A stretch of DNA of 64,000 bases. It comes from an uncultured Clostridia bacterium. GTDB taxonomy: Bacteria; Bacillota; Clostridia; Christensenellales; Borkfalkiaceae. A program made the translations under genes and the position numbers. Numbering within the stretch: position 1 is the stretch's first letter; each line of letters starts with the position of its first letter. Shown here piece after piece: positions 54,882-63,978 of the stretch. The DNA is taken from positions 1 through 64,000 of the forward strand of contig CANRJR010000001.1 in NCBI GenBank assembly GCA_947631005.1. Reading direction: 5' to 3'. The notes beneath the pieces are model-generated. The model worked only from the letters and a program-made list of their open reading frames with translations. It had not been told where the DNA came from and made no database searches.

Positions 54882-56054
54882 TCAGCCCTGCGTGATCCCC
54901 GAGATCATCGCCTGCCCCGCGGGGCGGTAGCAGAGAAGTTCGGCGTACTTCACGAGCGTTGCCGTATAGACGGGCTTCCCCGCGATCTGTTTGAGGATCT
55001 TGCCGTCCTCGCCCTCGAGCCACTGCCAATCGCAGAGCTGGTGCAGGGCAAAGTCGTCGGTGTTGAGCAAATACATCGTGCCGTCGGGGCAGAAGCGGTC
55101 GGCGACGACGGGAATGCCGTTGAAAGAGAGCGCGCGGAATCCCCCCTCGAGGTCGATGGTCTCGCGCTGGCGGCTCTTGGAGAGCTCGGCAAGCAGGGCG
55201 CGGCGCACGTCCGCCGAACAGACGATGAAGTTCACGCTCCCGCCCGCGGCGGCTTCGAGCTCGTCGATGACCTCTTGCAGTTTGATCTCCGTGATCGCGC
55301 CGAACTCCGTCTTTTTCACGGGTTCGAGCCACGGGTTGGCGGCGCGGGACAAGCCGTACAGATCGCCCGTGCCGAAGATTGCGCCGAGCCCCGTAATTTC
55401 GAGGTCTTTCGACCCTTGCAACACGACGGTGAACGGCGTTACGCCGTCGCTGTCGGGCGCGGGATAGGCGATCGCGTCCCCCGAGAGGGTGATCGTTTTG
55501 CCCGCCCTGTCCACGGCGACGACGGTGCGTTTGGTCGCGACGGACGCCCCCTTGGCGTTGTAGATATCGACGACCATGCCCTCGGCGAGGTTGCGCACGG
55601 TGTCGACGGTGTACGTCGTAGACGATGCGGCGGAGACGGTGGCGAGCTTGCCCGAGCCGTCGCCGAACAGCATTCTGCCGAAGTTGAACGAAGAACTCTT
55701 CACGAGCCCGTCCATTTCGTCGTTGAGCAGGTCGACGAACGCGCCCTCGCCCGAAGCGGACGCGCGGATCGCCTTATCGGAGATCTCGATCACGCCGTAG
55801 AGGTTTTTGAGGGGGACGACGAACTGCGCGTAGCTGTTGCCGCCCGCGGCGGGAAGATCGCCCGTCTCCGTGCCCGCGCCCACGCCGCCGTTCACGCCGT
55901 AGCGCACCGCCTTTCTCACGTCTCTGCCCCATACGTCCGAGGTCGTCCGCTTGATGGCGGCAAGGAGCGGGTTGACCGACTTATTGAGCTGGTCGCACAC
56001 CGCGGGGAGATAGTACGATTTGAGAACGCTGTCTGCCGATTGAGTTGTTACCAT
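54882..56054 (-). CDS. Phage major capsid protein (HK97/P22-like fold)
   Basis: The 390-residue protein starts with an N-arm and helix (DSVLKSYYLPAVCDQLNKSVNPLLAAIKR), then a GGGN-type loop region and a P-domain/A-domain arrangement including VPLKNLYGVIEISDKAIRAS and NFIVCSADVRRALLAELSKS. This matches the HK97-fold major capsid proteins found in many phages of Clostridia. It is preceded by a scaffold-like gene and followed by the connector gene. All reading frames are intact. Confidence 0.87.
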   Translation of the reverse strand: MVTTQSADSVLKSYYLPAVCDQLNKSVNPLLAAIKRTTSDVWGRDVRKAVRYGVNGGVGAGTETGDLPAAGGNSYAQFVVPLKNLYGVIEISDKAIRASASGEGAFVDLLNDEMDGLVKSSSFNFGRMLFGDGSGKLATVSAASSTTYTVDTVRNLAEGMVVDIYNAKGASVATKRTVVAVDRAGKTITLSGDAIAYPAPDSDGVTPFTVVLQGSKDLEITGLGAIFGTGDLYGLSRAANPWLEPVKKTEFGAITEIKLQEVIDELEAAAGGSVNFIVCSADVRRALLAELSKSRQRETIDLEGGFRALSFNGIPVVADRFCPDGTMYLLNTDDFALHQLCDWQWLEGEDGKILKQIAGKPVYTATLVKYAELLCYRPAGQAMISGITQG

Positions 56055-56069
56055 AAAAAATTCCTCCTG

Positions 56070-56441
56070 TTATTTGCGATTGCGCAGATATGCGAGCGCA
56101 AGTTTTCCCGCTTCTCCGATGGAGGCGGGCTTGGGGGGCGGCGCGGCGACGCCCGCGCCGCCTCCCGTCATCAGGGGCGCGCCTTTGAGGGATTCGAGAT
56201 AGTCTCCCACGATGCGGGCGCGCACCGCTTCATCCGCCGTGACCGCGCGGTACAGCTCGTCGCCGCACGGTGCGCACGCTTCCGCGGGCTGCGCGGCGAG
56301 CTGTTCTTCGAGAGCTTTGAGCCGTTGACTGCGGCGGGTAAATTCGGCTTCGAGCTCCCCGTACGCATGCGCGAGGGCGTCGACGCTCTTGAATTTCCCC
56401 AAAATCGTTTCGGGATTCGCGTTGGTGTTTTCCTCTTCCAC
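56070..56441 (-). CDS. Phage scaffolding-like protein
   Basis: This 123-residue gene is hidden in the ORF track inside a longer wrong-start frame. The real start is a GTG at 56441 with AAGGAG 7 nt upstream. The protein has an amphipathic, coiled-coil-like stretch (LAHAYGELEAEFTRRSQRLKALEEQ), a CAPC pair and an alanine/proline-rich C terminus ending in AYLRNRK. Position between portal and capsid, small size and coiled coil suggest a short scaffold. No sequence similarity to P22 scaffold is visible. Confidence 0.75.
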   Translation of the reverse strand: MEEENTNANPETILGKFKSVDALAHAYGELEAEFTRRSQRLKALEEQLAAQPAEACAPCGDELYRAVTADEAVRARIVGDYLESLKGAPLMTGGGAGVAAPPPKPASIGEAGKLALAYLRNRK

Positions 56442-56443
56442 GT

Positions 56444-58285
56444 TTATACTCCTTTGCGGCGGTGGGCTTCGAGGTGGCGCATGATCCTCGCCTTTGTCGC
56501 CGCGTCGTTTTCCCCGCCCGAGAGCAGGTAGCGGAGGTGCTCGGTGATATGCAGAGCGTGATCGTCGTACTCGTCTGCATCGACGTCCTCCCGCGCCAGC
56601 CGCGCGTTCTCCCATTCCGCCTTGGAGATGTGGAGACGGGAGATGTCGCGCGCGTTCTCGAACGAACCGTAGCCGAGCGCGTCGAGCACGCGGTTGCGGG
56701 TGTCGTCCGAAAGCGTTCCGTCTGCGTTTTTCAGAAGCCCGAGGGAAAGGAGTTGCAAGAGATCCTCCTTGGCTTGCTCGGGCGTGCGATCGTACGCCGT
56801 GTCGAACGTAACGTCGTCCGCGGAAATGTCGCTCGCGTTGAAATAGCAGAGTTCGGTATCCCCGCCCGTCCCCGTCATGCGCAGCAGCCGCTTGGACGCG
56901 GCGAACTGTTTGTAGAGGTGCAAAATTTGTTTGCCCGTCTCTTTGATTGCGCGTTCCACGCTCTCCACGCTCATGCGCATGCGGTTGGTGTCTTGGTCGA
57001 TGAGCAGTTGCAGCCCCGTCGCGCTCGTCACATGGGTGGGGTTGGCGGAATTGCGCGAGATCTCGCTCATTCCCGAGACGAGGATAAACTCGTTCGCGAT
57101 CCGTTCCTCCTCCTGTTCGAACTCGGCGGGCAGCTTGCCGCAATCGAGAAATCCCGGCATGGGCGACCCTTGGCGGTAGACGAGCACCTTCCCGGGATAC
57201 AGCCCGTCCGCCGCAAGTTCCTCTTCGTCGACCGAGCCCTCCTCGACCGCGATGACCCCCATGGAAAGGCGGTTCAAAAACTCGTGTTTTCTGTTTCTCA
57301 CCGCGTTATATGCCCGCTGCAAGGGGATCATACGGTCGACGACGGACGTTCCGAAGAACGCGCCCGCGAGCCCGATGCACGTCTGCCGTACAAAGGGAAG
57401 CGCGCGTTCGCCGCGGTCGCCGTTTTTGTAGGGAAGCGGTCCTTCGAAGAGGAGGACGTCCCCCGCCACGATTTCAAGCCGACCGTCGGGGTGCGCCCCG
57501 TCCGGACGGGAATACCGTTCGATGACGATCTCGCAGTTTTCGGCGGCGGGACGGAAGTTGCCGTCTGCGGGGCGTTTCCAGCCCCCCGCCGAGGAATAGG
57601 GCGCGAGCGAAAACTCGTCGACGCGCCTGCCTGCGAGCTCCACGCCGAACTTGTCTTTGATCTCCGAGACGGGGATCGCCTTGGCGTGGATAATGCTTTT
57701 CACTTCACTCATGCTTTCCGCGGAGAGCGAATCGGGATAAATTTCAAAGGGCGAGAGGGCAACGACGTTCACATCCCCCTCTTTGAGGGAATGTCCCTCG
57801 GCGTCCGTTCCGATGACGTTGCCGTCGTCGAAATTCCAAACGATCTTGTAAAACGCCGTGCCGCACGTCTCCGACCAGAGGGTGGCGCGGGAGACGATCT
57901 TGTCGAAGTCCAGCCTGCTCTTCACCGAGCGCAGGATGTTCGAGGCGAGCCGCGCCGTTTTCACGTCGCTCTCCTGATCGGAAAAGGGACGCACGGTGAG
58001 CGCGGGGCGCACCTTGGCAAGCCGCGCGAGGCGGGTGTCGACGGTGGGCGCGATGTGGTTGAAACAGCGGCGGGATTGCCAATAGAACGCGGGGTCCTCT
58101 TCCTCGATCTCCCCCGACGGCGACAGGTCGCAGTACTGATTCCCGCTGACGAAGTTCATGTTGAGCTCCCAGCCCCGTTCGAGATGCCGCCGCATTTCCC
58201 TGCGCGAAGCGAAATCTTCCTGCACCTCGTGCACGAGATCTTGCTTGCGGCGGGCTTCGGCTTCCTTCTCGATGTCATGTTTCAT
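56444..58285 (-). CDS. Phage portal protein (P22-like)
   Basis: The 613-residue protein shows the features of P22-type portals: an N-terminal helix with QEDFASRREMRRHLERGWELNMNFVSGNQY, a SRRCFNHIAPTVDTRLARLAKVRP segment, and a long helical stem and C-terminal part. It forms the ring through which DNA is packaged. ATG 58285 follows AGGAGG; the ORF track adds 27 codons. It lies 2 bp before the scaffold-like gene and overlaps the small upstream gene by 4 nt. Confidence 0.9.
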   Translation of the reverse strand: MKHDIEKEAEARRKQDLVHEVQEDFASRREMRRHLERGWELNMNFVSGNQYCDLSPSGEIEEEDPAFYWQSRRCFNHIAPTVDTRLARLAKVRPALTVRPFSDQESDVKTARLASNILRSVKSRLDFDKIVSRATLWSETCGTAFYKIVWNFDDGNVIGTDAEGHSLKEGDVNVVALSPFEIYPDSLSAESMSEVKSIIHAKAIPVSEIKDKFGVELAGRRVDEFSLAPYSSAGGWKRPADGNFRPAAENCEIVIERYSRPDGAHPDGRLEIVAGDVLLFEGPLPYKNGDRGERALPFVRQTCIGLAGAFFGTSVVDRMIPLQRAYNAVRNRKHEFLNRLSMGVIAVEEGSVDEEELAADGLYPGKVLVYRQGSPMPGFLDCGKLPAEFEQEEERIANEFILVSGMSEISRNSANPTHVTSATGLQLLIDQDTNRMRMSVESVERAIKETGKQILHLYKQFAASKRLLRMTGTGGDTELCYFNASDISADDVTFDTAYDRTPEQAKEDLLQLLSLGLLKNADGTLSDDTRNRVLDALGYGSFENARDISRLHISKAEWENARLAREDVDADEYDDHALHITEHLRYLLSGGENDAATKARIMRHLEAHRRKGV

Positions 58286-58545
58286 TCGTTTTCCTCCTTT
58301 AATTGCCTCAACAGGCGTTGTTTTTCGGCTTCCAGCTCCTCGTCCGAGAGGGAGCTTCCGTCCCAATCTCCGAGGAGAAGTTTTACGGCTTTGAGGTCGG
58401 GCGGGACGTCTTTATGCGTCTCCCGCCGCTTGACGAGTTTGAGCTCGCCGTCCTTTGCGTCGTATTCCTCCGTCACCTCCTCGACGCGATAGCCGAGGGC
58501 GACTTTCATGATTGCGTCGCGTACGCGGTCTTGTTTGTCGTTCAT
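58282..58545 (-). CDS. Small phage protein between terminase and portal
   Basis: This 87-residue acidic protein (MNDKQDRVRDAIMKVALGYRVEEVTEEYDAKDGELKLVKRR) is hidden in the ORF track within a long false frame. Similar small proteins with a GYRVEEV-type helix and VPPDLKAVKLLL segment occur next to terminase genes in phages of Clostridia; some are annotated as small terminase-like, but the evidence is thin. It overlaps TerL and portal genes by 4 nt at each side. Confidence 0.75.
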   Translation of the reverse strand: MNDKQDRVRDAIMKVALGYRVEEVTEEYDAKDGELKLVKRRETHKDVPPDLKAVKLLLGDWDGSSLSDEELEAEKQRLLRQLKEENE

Positions 58546-59975
58546 CGTCTCCTCCGAAGCTGCCGCATCTTGCGTTCCTTGTCCTTTACGATCTCGTTCG
58601 TCACCTGTTCGGGGCGGGGCGGGCGGGGGCGGCTCATGAGATAGTAGCGCAGCTCGTCCATGGCGTGGTCGTCCCGCTTCACGGGCGCGTCGCCGCTCCC
58701 CCAAAAGTACCCCTTGAATTCGCGGATCATGTTCACGCAGTTGCGGAAGATATAGAGATCGGGCAGTCCGTTTTTGCGCGAGAGATAGCTCTTTACCTGC
58801 GCGATCCCGCTGAACAGGTCTTTGTTGACGCGGGGATTGACGAGGATGCCACGCTCCGCGAACAGTTCGGAGACGCTTTTGAGCCCCGCGAGCGTGCGGC
58901 TCTCCGCAGCCGAATCGATGAGCGCGGAGAGCCGCCCCTTGCCGTCCGTTTTCCACCCGATCCGCCCGCTGACGGCGCGGATGGCGTCGGCGTGAAAATC
59001 GACGCTCTCCCCCGCGCGGTAATGTTCGGCGACGACGTAGACGTTCCCGTCGTAGTCGACGGCGTACCAATGCGCGGACAGCGGATTTTTGAGCCCGGGG
59101 TCGATGGAGATGGTATCCTGCCATTCGGGCGGGACGGGGAAGGGGTCGATGACGTGGACGCTCTCGTCGAACTCGGGATAGACGAGCCCCTCGCGGGTGC
59201 AGAACTTTCCGTACCGCCGCGACTGCAAGGTGGTTTCGTCGAGCGTGCTTTCGAGCAGGGCGATCTCCCGTTTGGAAAGATAGGGGTTGTCTGCCCACTC
59301 CATGAACTCGTACCAGATCTCGGGGTCGTTTTTGGGATTGAGGTAGATGTCCTCATAGACAAAGGTGAGCCCTTTGAGGGGGGTCATCGTGCCGAAGATA
59401 TCCCCCTCCCTGTCGAGCACGCGCATGCGGCATTCGAGATAGATGTCCTCGGACGGCTCCTCGTCGAACCAAACGAAGTCGAGCGAACTGCCCTGAAATT
59501 TTTCCCTGCCCTGATCGCAGCTCTTGAACCCGATGACCGAAACGCCGCCGAACACGTTCTTTACCATAATTTGGTCGATGACCCCCGAAGCGGGCGCGTC
59601 CTTTCTGCCGCTCGTCATCACGATATCCTCGATCCAATCGGGGCGCAAATAGGAGAGGATCTTGCGCTGGGCAACGTCGCGCTGGACCTGCGCCGTCGGC
59701 GAGACCACCCAGCCGAACACGTCCTTTTTGTTGGGACGGTAGGGATGGATTCCGCGGGCGAGGTAGACGGTCTCCGCCGCCCCGCACTCCGTCTTTCCCG
59801 AGCGATTCCCGCCGAACACCCAGCGGTTGCGCTTTTTACAGCGGTGAAAGGCGAGCTGTTTTTTATGTTTTTTTCTGCCCGTGTTGTAGCGGGCGAGGGC
59901 GTCTGCTTCGGCGCGTTTTTTCTGTTCGAGCTCGATTGCGCGGATTTTCAACAGTAATTCGTCCGTATTCGTCAA
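58542..59975 (-). CDS. Phage terminase large subunit
   Basis: The 477-residue protein has the packaging ATPase Walker A GGNRSGKTE, Walker B FVWFDEEP and the coupling motif GTMTPLKG, followed by an RNase H-like nuclease domain (ISIDPGLKNPLSAHW, ALIDSAAESRT, KRDDHAMDELRY). It packages DNA into the prohead. The start is TTG 59975, which has GGAGGGGGG 4-6 nt upstream; the TTG at 59999 used in the ORF track lies upstream of that site. A small terminase gene is not seen. Confidence 0.92.
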   Translation of the reverse strand: MTNTDELLLKIRAIELEQKKRAEADALARYNTGRKKHKKQLAFHRCKKRNRWVFGGNRSGKTECGAAETVYLARGIHPYRPNKKDVFGWVVSPTAQVQRDVAQRKILSYLRPDWIEDIVMTSGRKDAPASGVIDQIMVKNVFGGVSVIGFKSCDQGREKFQGSSLDFVWFDEEPSEDIYLECRMRVLDREGDIFGTMTPLKGLTFVYEDIYLNPKNDPEIWYEFMEWADNPYLSKREIALLESTLDETTLQSRRYGKFCTREGLVYPEFDESVHVIDPFPVPPEWQDTISIDPGLKNPLSAHWYAVDYDGNVYVVAEHYRAGESVDFHADAIRAVSGRIGWKTDGKGRLSALIDSAAESRTLAGLKSVSELFAERGILVNPRVNKDLFSGIAQVKSYLSRKNGLPDLYIFRNCVNMIREFKGYFWGSGDAPVKRDDHAMDELRYYLMSRPRPPRPEQVTNEIVKDKERKMRQLRRRR

Positions 59976-60010
59976 AATCCCCCCTCCTGCGCGGGACAAA
60001 ACGCGCTATC

Positions 60011-60718
60011 ATGGCGCGTATGAAACGATTTATCCCTATCCTTGTGTGTATTCTCGCGTTCGCCGCCATCCTCCCTCCCCGCCCGCGGACGGAGGCGCGC
60101 GCCGACGTTTTGCGCTATGCGGTCGCCGCCGATTCCAACGTCTGGTTTTACGGCGCGGAGAGCGAAGCGGAAAAGCTCTTTCTCATCCCCGAATCGTACT
60201 ATGTCCGCGTCCTGTACGAGGGCGACACATACTCCGCGGTAGAATATCTCGTCAACGATCCCCCCTACCGCAAGGTGATGGGCTATTGCCGCACGGGCGC
60301 GCTCACGTTCGTCAACTTCATTCCCGCCCGCCCCTTTTTGCGCCGCGAGATCACGGTGAGTTACACCCTGCCGCTCGGCAACCCGTTCGACGACACGTTC
60401 GGCGACATCGAGCGCACCTTTGTGTACTACGGCGCGCGGTACGAGAGCGGTCAGCTCTACTACTACGTCCTCTCGGGCGACACCTTCGGCTACATCCCCG
60501 CCGCCGAGGAACTCGTCTTTGAACACAACGACGACTATCTCAACGTGCCGTCCGAACCCGTTGCGGGGGAGACGGACGGCGACGGGACGAGCGACGATAG
60601 CAAGTCGCCCGACGTATTGCAGATCGTGCTCATCTGTCTCGCCTGCGCGGCGGCGGTATTCGTGGCGGTGCTCGTGCTCAAAGGGAAACGGCGGTCGCCC
60701 GATTCCGAAGAGCTCTGA
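60011..60718 (+). CDS. Secreted membrane-anchored protein, SH3-like
   Basis: The 235-residue protein has a signal peptide (MKRFIPILVCILAFAAILPP) followed by a beta-rich domain (LFLIPESYYVRVLYEGDTYSAVEYLVND, a bacterial SH3-like pattern). A C-terminal membrane helix (VLQIVLICLACAAAVFVAVLVLK) and basic tail follow. The architecture parallels the gene at 61348. It starts 36 bp from the divergent TerL gene and its 3' end overlaps the convergent gene at 60535 by 184 bp. The ORF-track start at 59936 is too early. ATG 60011 or 60020 is likely. Confidence 0.72.
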   Translation: MARMKRFIPILVCILAFAAILPPRPRTEARADVLRYAVAADSNVWFYGAESEAEKLFLIPESYYVRVLYEGDTYSAVEYLVNDPPYRKVMGYCRTGALTFVNFIPARPFLRREITVSYTLPLGNPFDDTFGDIERTFVYYGARYESGQLYYYVLSGDTFGYIPAAEELVFEHNDDYLNVPSEPVAGETDGDGTSDDSKSPDVLQIVLICLACAAAVFVAVLVLKGKRRSPDSEEL

Positions 60719-61203
60719 AAGACGAGCTCCTTGCGCATGCGGCGGACGGCGATCGTCCTCTCCCGCCCCGAGCGGATGGCGAAGAGGGCGCGGCGAAAGG
60801 GCGCGTACCCGCGAAAGGCGGCGCGGAAGCGGCTGTCCGTCCAGCCGTACCCCGTAAGACGGGAGGCGACGCGGCACAAAAGCGCGCTCTGCCTGCGGAA
60901 ATAACTGCGCTCCGAACAGGGCAACACGTTCCCCGCCTGCGTATTGCGAAAATATTTGTAGCCGAGCAAAAACCGCTCTTCGTCCGTGAGCGTAAGCAAA
61001 AGTTCGTCGACGGCGGCTTTCAGGGCATAGAGCTCCTCCGCGACCGCGAACTCGTCAAAGACGTCCCGCGCCGCGCGGTAGCCGTCGCGGCGGTCGAGAA
61101 AGGAGAGCGCGGCTTTGTTCTGCGCCGCCTGCGCGGACGCCTCCCCCAACGCTTCCAGCCTCGGATATGCGTACAAAACAATTTTCGTAAAATCCCGCTT
61201 CAT
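60535..61203 (-). CDS. Phage-type transcription regulator candidate (ArpU/sigma-like)
   Basis: The 222-residue frame has a helical core (residues about 1-165) including LLTLTDEERFLLGYKYFRN and CSERSYFRRQSALLCRVASRL, which resembles the region-4-like helix-turn-helix of phage late regulators (ArpU/DUF1492-type). Such genes commonly lie just upstream of terminase genes. The last 60 codons are low-complexity and overlap the convergent gene at 60011, so the true end may be functionally earlier, but no stop is seen before 60535. A TATAAT at 61239-61244 may be its promoter. Confidence 0.6.
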   Translation of the reverse strand: MKRDFTKIVLYAYPRLEALGEASAQAAQNKAALSFLDRRDGYRAARDVFDEFAVAEELYALKAAVDELLLTLTDEERFLLGYKYFRNTQAGNVLPCSERSYFRRQSALLCRVASRLTGYGWTDSRFRAAFRGYAPFRRALFAIRSGRERTIAVRRMRKELVFQSSSESGDRRFPLSTSTATNTAAAQARQMSTICNTSGDLLSSLVPSPSVSPATGSDGTLR

Positions 61204-61311
61204 GTCACACCAATTTCCGAACGTTTGTTCGTGTTTTTATTATAGCACACCCGTGCGGGAAAAGTCTATTCAACTGCCGAAAATTTTCGGAAAATATTTT
61301 TGGGAAGCCGT

Positions 61312-61339
61312 TGCGTTTCTCTCGCGCGCGTGGTATAAT
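61312..61339 (+). promoter_or_regulatory. Promoter of the 876-residue membrane protein gene
   Basis: TTGCGT (61312-61317) and TATAAT (61334-61339) are 16 bp apart. ATG 61348 begins 9 nt after the -10 box, so the leader is absent or only 1-2 nt. Confidence 0.75.
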
Positions 61340-61347
61340 GTGTATAT

Positions 61348-63978
61348 ATGAGAGTTCAGGCGCGCGTAAAAATCATTTTCGCGGCGGCGGCTTTGTTTGC
61401 CGTCCTTTTGGCATGCGCGCTGTTCTTGCCGCACACGAGGGCGAACGCCGCCGAAACTTCGGACGACGCATCCCTCATGCTGCCCGAAACATACGAACAG
61501 TATTTAGACCTGCAACAGCCGTCCTCCGTCGCCGTGAGCGCGGCGCACACCGTGATCGCCGACGGGAGCAAGCTCTATATCTACGACCGCGCGCGGAACA
61601 GATATTTCGAGTACGAACACCACGGCTACGGCACGCAGGAGGCGAGCGACGTCTCCAAGGTGCAGATCTACACCAAAGACGGCAAAGACAGGATCTTTTT
61701 CTCGGACGGGGACGCCCGTCTCTTCGAATATTTGGGCGACGACGAAAAGATCGTCGACAACATCCCCTGCCCCACCTTCCTCATCGACTCCGAGCGGGGC
61801 TACCTGTTTACGGCGAACGCCTCGGCGGAGACGGGGAAGATCTCCATCAACCGCTACCTGCTCGACGCCGAGAACATCGCGCAGACCAATTTCGCGGCGA
61901 AGAAGTCGGCGGAGGGACGCTCTTCCAACCTCGCCATCGAGGGGGACAAGCTCTACTGTTCCATCGACAACGGCGATTACGTCGTCTACCGCGCCGACAC
62001 GCTCGAACCGTACGGCAACCCCAACGAGCTCGAACTCATCCGCATCGACGAAACCAAGCGCATCATCGGCGACTTAAAGGGCATTTGCGTGCTCGGCGGC
62101 GAACTGTATTACACCGTAAACGGCGCGATCTCCGACCCCGACTATCCCAACGGTCTGTATAAGAGCGTCGGCGAACTGTCCACCCTCCTCATCGGGGACG
62201 ACGGATTTTCCGCGCTCGCCGTGCAGAAGGGCGAGATCTATTGCGTCAAGGGAAAATCCGTGCGCAAACTCACCGTCGGGGAGGACGGCGTGCAGTACGG
62301 CTCTTACGAGATCGCCGCCGCCTCGAATTCCGAGAACCGCCTCTCGGGCGCGGTCGACGTCGCGCGGGCGGGAAATCTCATCGTCTCGGCGGACGCGGGC
62401 AACGGGCGCATTTCGGTGATCTCGTTCGAGAGACGGCAGAACGTCAACGCCGTCGTGTCCTATCAAACCGTCCCCTGCGTCTATGAGGAGATCCCCTACA
62501 CCCCCACGCTCGTCGCAACGGACGGCAACGTGATCGCCGTCGCCGACGCCGTGGGCTACGTCTATTTATACCGCTACGGCGAACTGACGCCCTATTACCG
62601 TCACAGCCTCGGCGGCACTCCCGCCACGGGGCTCGCCTGCGTCTACGGCAACACCTACTTTGTCACCGAACACGCCTACGGCAAGGCGGAAGAGGGCGTA
62701 GCGTCCGTCGAGCGGAGCGGGCACGGAACGAACATCTCCCTCGCCTCCGACCTCTACGGCGACCTCTATGTGCTCTACAACGACGGCTCGGTCGGGAAAT
62801 TTTCCGAGACCGACTTCCTCAACAACGCCGTTTCCGCGGAAAAATGTCCTTTCACGATTTCCGAAACGGGCAAGATCCGCGCCGACTTCGAGGGCAACGT
62901 CTATCATATACAGGGCAACGCGCTCTACAAAAACGGCACGAAGATCTACACGCTGCCCGAAACGGCGTTCGTGTTCGGCGGCGCGGGCGACGTTCCCCTC
63001 TCGGTTGCGATCGGCTTTGAGGACGACGTCTGCTATTTCCTCTACGGGAATTACATCGTACAGACCGAGAACGACGCGGTGGATATCCCCACGCTCAACG
63101 AGATCTCGGCGGCGGGCGTGCACGGTTCGGTGTTCCGCGTGCACCAAAACGGCGAAGGACTGCTCGTCGACATCCCCGCGGGGACGATCGGCATCCGCAC
63201 CGACTTGCAGACGTTGCGCGACGAAGATCCCGCTTTCTTCCCCTACATCTCCTACTATCGCACAAACGAGGATCTGCGCGGCATTCTGCTCACGCAGTCG
63301 GAGAGCGGCTATTCGCTCGTCGTGCTCTATGAAATGAACGCCGACGGCAAGGGGCGCACCTTTACGACGACGCTGTTCCGCACGCATACGCCCGTCCCCT
63401 TGGAGGAATATTGGACGGCGCAGACCGACGTGAAATATCTCACCAACGACGTAAATTCCTATTATTATCCCTGTCTGCATCCCGCGCTCGGCGATCTCCG
63501 CATCAAGCGGGGCACGGAAGTCCGCATCCGCGGCGTCCTCTCCGCGCCCGAACGCGACTATGCCCTCGTCGACTTTATGACGCAGGACAACACCGCGCGG
63601 GCGGGCTTTGTCCCCGTCGCCTACCTCACGATCGTCAACCCCTACCCCGAAGAGGCGGCGCGCTATGAATACGGCTATCTCAAAGAGAACGCCGATGGGC
63701 TCGCCTTTGTCTCGTCGGACGGCGACCGCATCGTCGTCACCGAGCGCACCCTCGTGCGGCTTGTCGGGGAGAACGACGACGGGACGTACGCCGCCGTCCT
63801 CACGCGTGACGGAAAGCTGTACGCCGCAACCGTGCAGAGCGGCATGATCGAGCGGGGCGAATCGGACGCGCTCCGCATCAGCCTCATCGTCGTTCTGTCG
63901 GTCTTGGCGGTGATCATTATCGGCGTCTACGCCGCGCTCGTCCCCGCGAAGTACTTCGGCGACCGCAGAAGAAAATAG
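61348..63978 (+). CDS. Large secreted beta-propeller protein with C-terminal membrane anchor
   Basis: The 876-residue protein has a signal peptide (residues 8-34, ending in RANAAE) and a long series of beta-propeller-like blades (SSVAVSAAHTVIADGSKLYIYDRARNRYFEYE, IYCVKGKSVRKLTVG). An SH3-like region follows (residues about 690-760; GTEVRIRGVLSAPERDYALVDFM). It ends in one membrane helix (LRISLIVVLSVLAVIIIGVYAAL) and a basic tail. It is probably anchored with its propeller outside the cell. The function is unknown; the neighbour at 60011 shares the SH3-like plus C-terminal anchor plan. Confidence 0.85.
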   Translation: MRVQARVKIIFAAAALFAVLLACALFLPHTRANAAETSDDASLMLPETYEQYLDLQQPSSVAVSAAHTVIADGSKLYIYDRARNRYFEYEHHGYGTQEASDVSKVQIYTKDGKDRIFFSDGDARLFEYLGDDEKIVDNIPCPTFLIDSERGYLFTANASAETGKISINRYLLDAENIAQTNFAAKKSAEGRSSNLAIEGDKLYCSIDNGDYVVYRADTLEPYGNPNELELIRIDETKRIIGDLKGICVLGGELYYTVNGAISDPDYPNGLYKSVGELSTLLIGDDGFSALAVQKGEIYCVKGKSVRKLTVGEDGVQYGSYEIAAASNSENRLSGAVDVARAGNLIVSADAGNGRISVISFERRQNVNAVVSYQTVPCVYEEIPYTPTLVATDGNVIAVADAVGYVYLYRYGELTPYYRHSLGGTPATGLACVYGNTYFVTEHAYGKAEEGVASVERSGHGTNISLASDLYGDLYVLYNDGSVGKFSETDFLNNAVSAEKCPFTISETGKIRADFEGNVYHIQGNALYKNGTKIYTLPETAFVFGGAGDVPLSVAIGFEDDVCYFLYGNYIVQTENDAVDIPTLNEISAAGVHGSVFRVHQNGEGLLVDIPAGTIGIRTDLQTLRDEDPAFFPYISYYRTNEDLRGILLTQSESGYSLVVLYEMNADGKGRTFTTTLFRTHTPVPLEEYWTAQTDVKYLTNDVNSYYYPCLHPALGDLRIKRGTEVRIRGVLSAPERDYALVDFMTQDNTARAGFVPVAYLTIVNPYPEEAARYEYGYLKENADGLAFVSSDGDRIVVTERTLVRLVGENDDGTYAAVLTRDGKLYAATVQSGMIERGESDALRISLIVVLSVLAVIIIGVYAALVPAKYFGDRRRK

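Noticed and set aside
56070-57143. 357-codon ORF ending in the scaffold-like gene
   Set aside because: The first two thirds lie inside the portal gene in another frame; the GTG at 56441 with AAGGAG marks the real start.
58282-59298. 338-codon ORF ending in the small phage gene
   Set aside because: Most of it is a shadow of the terminase gene; only the last 87 codons have a proper start and neighbours overlapping by 4 nt.
52560-59975. Complete active prophage
   Set aside because: No integrase, repressor, lysis, tail or replication genes and no attachment repeats are visible in the window, so only a head module is called.
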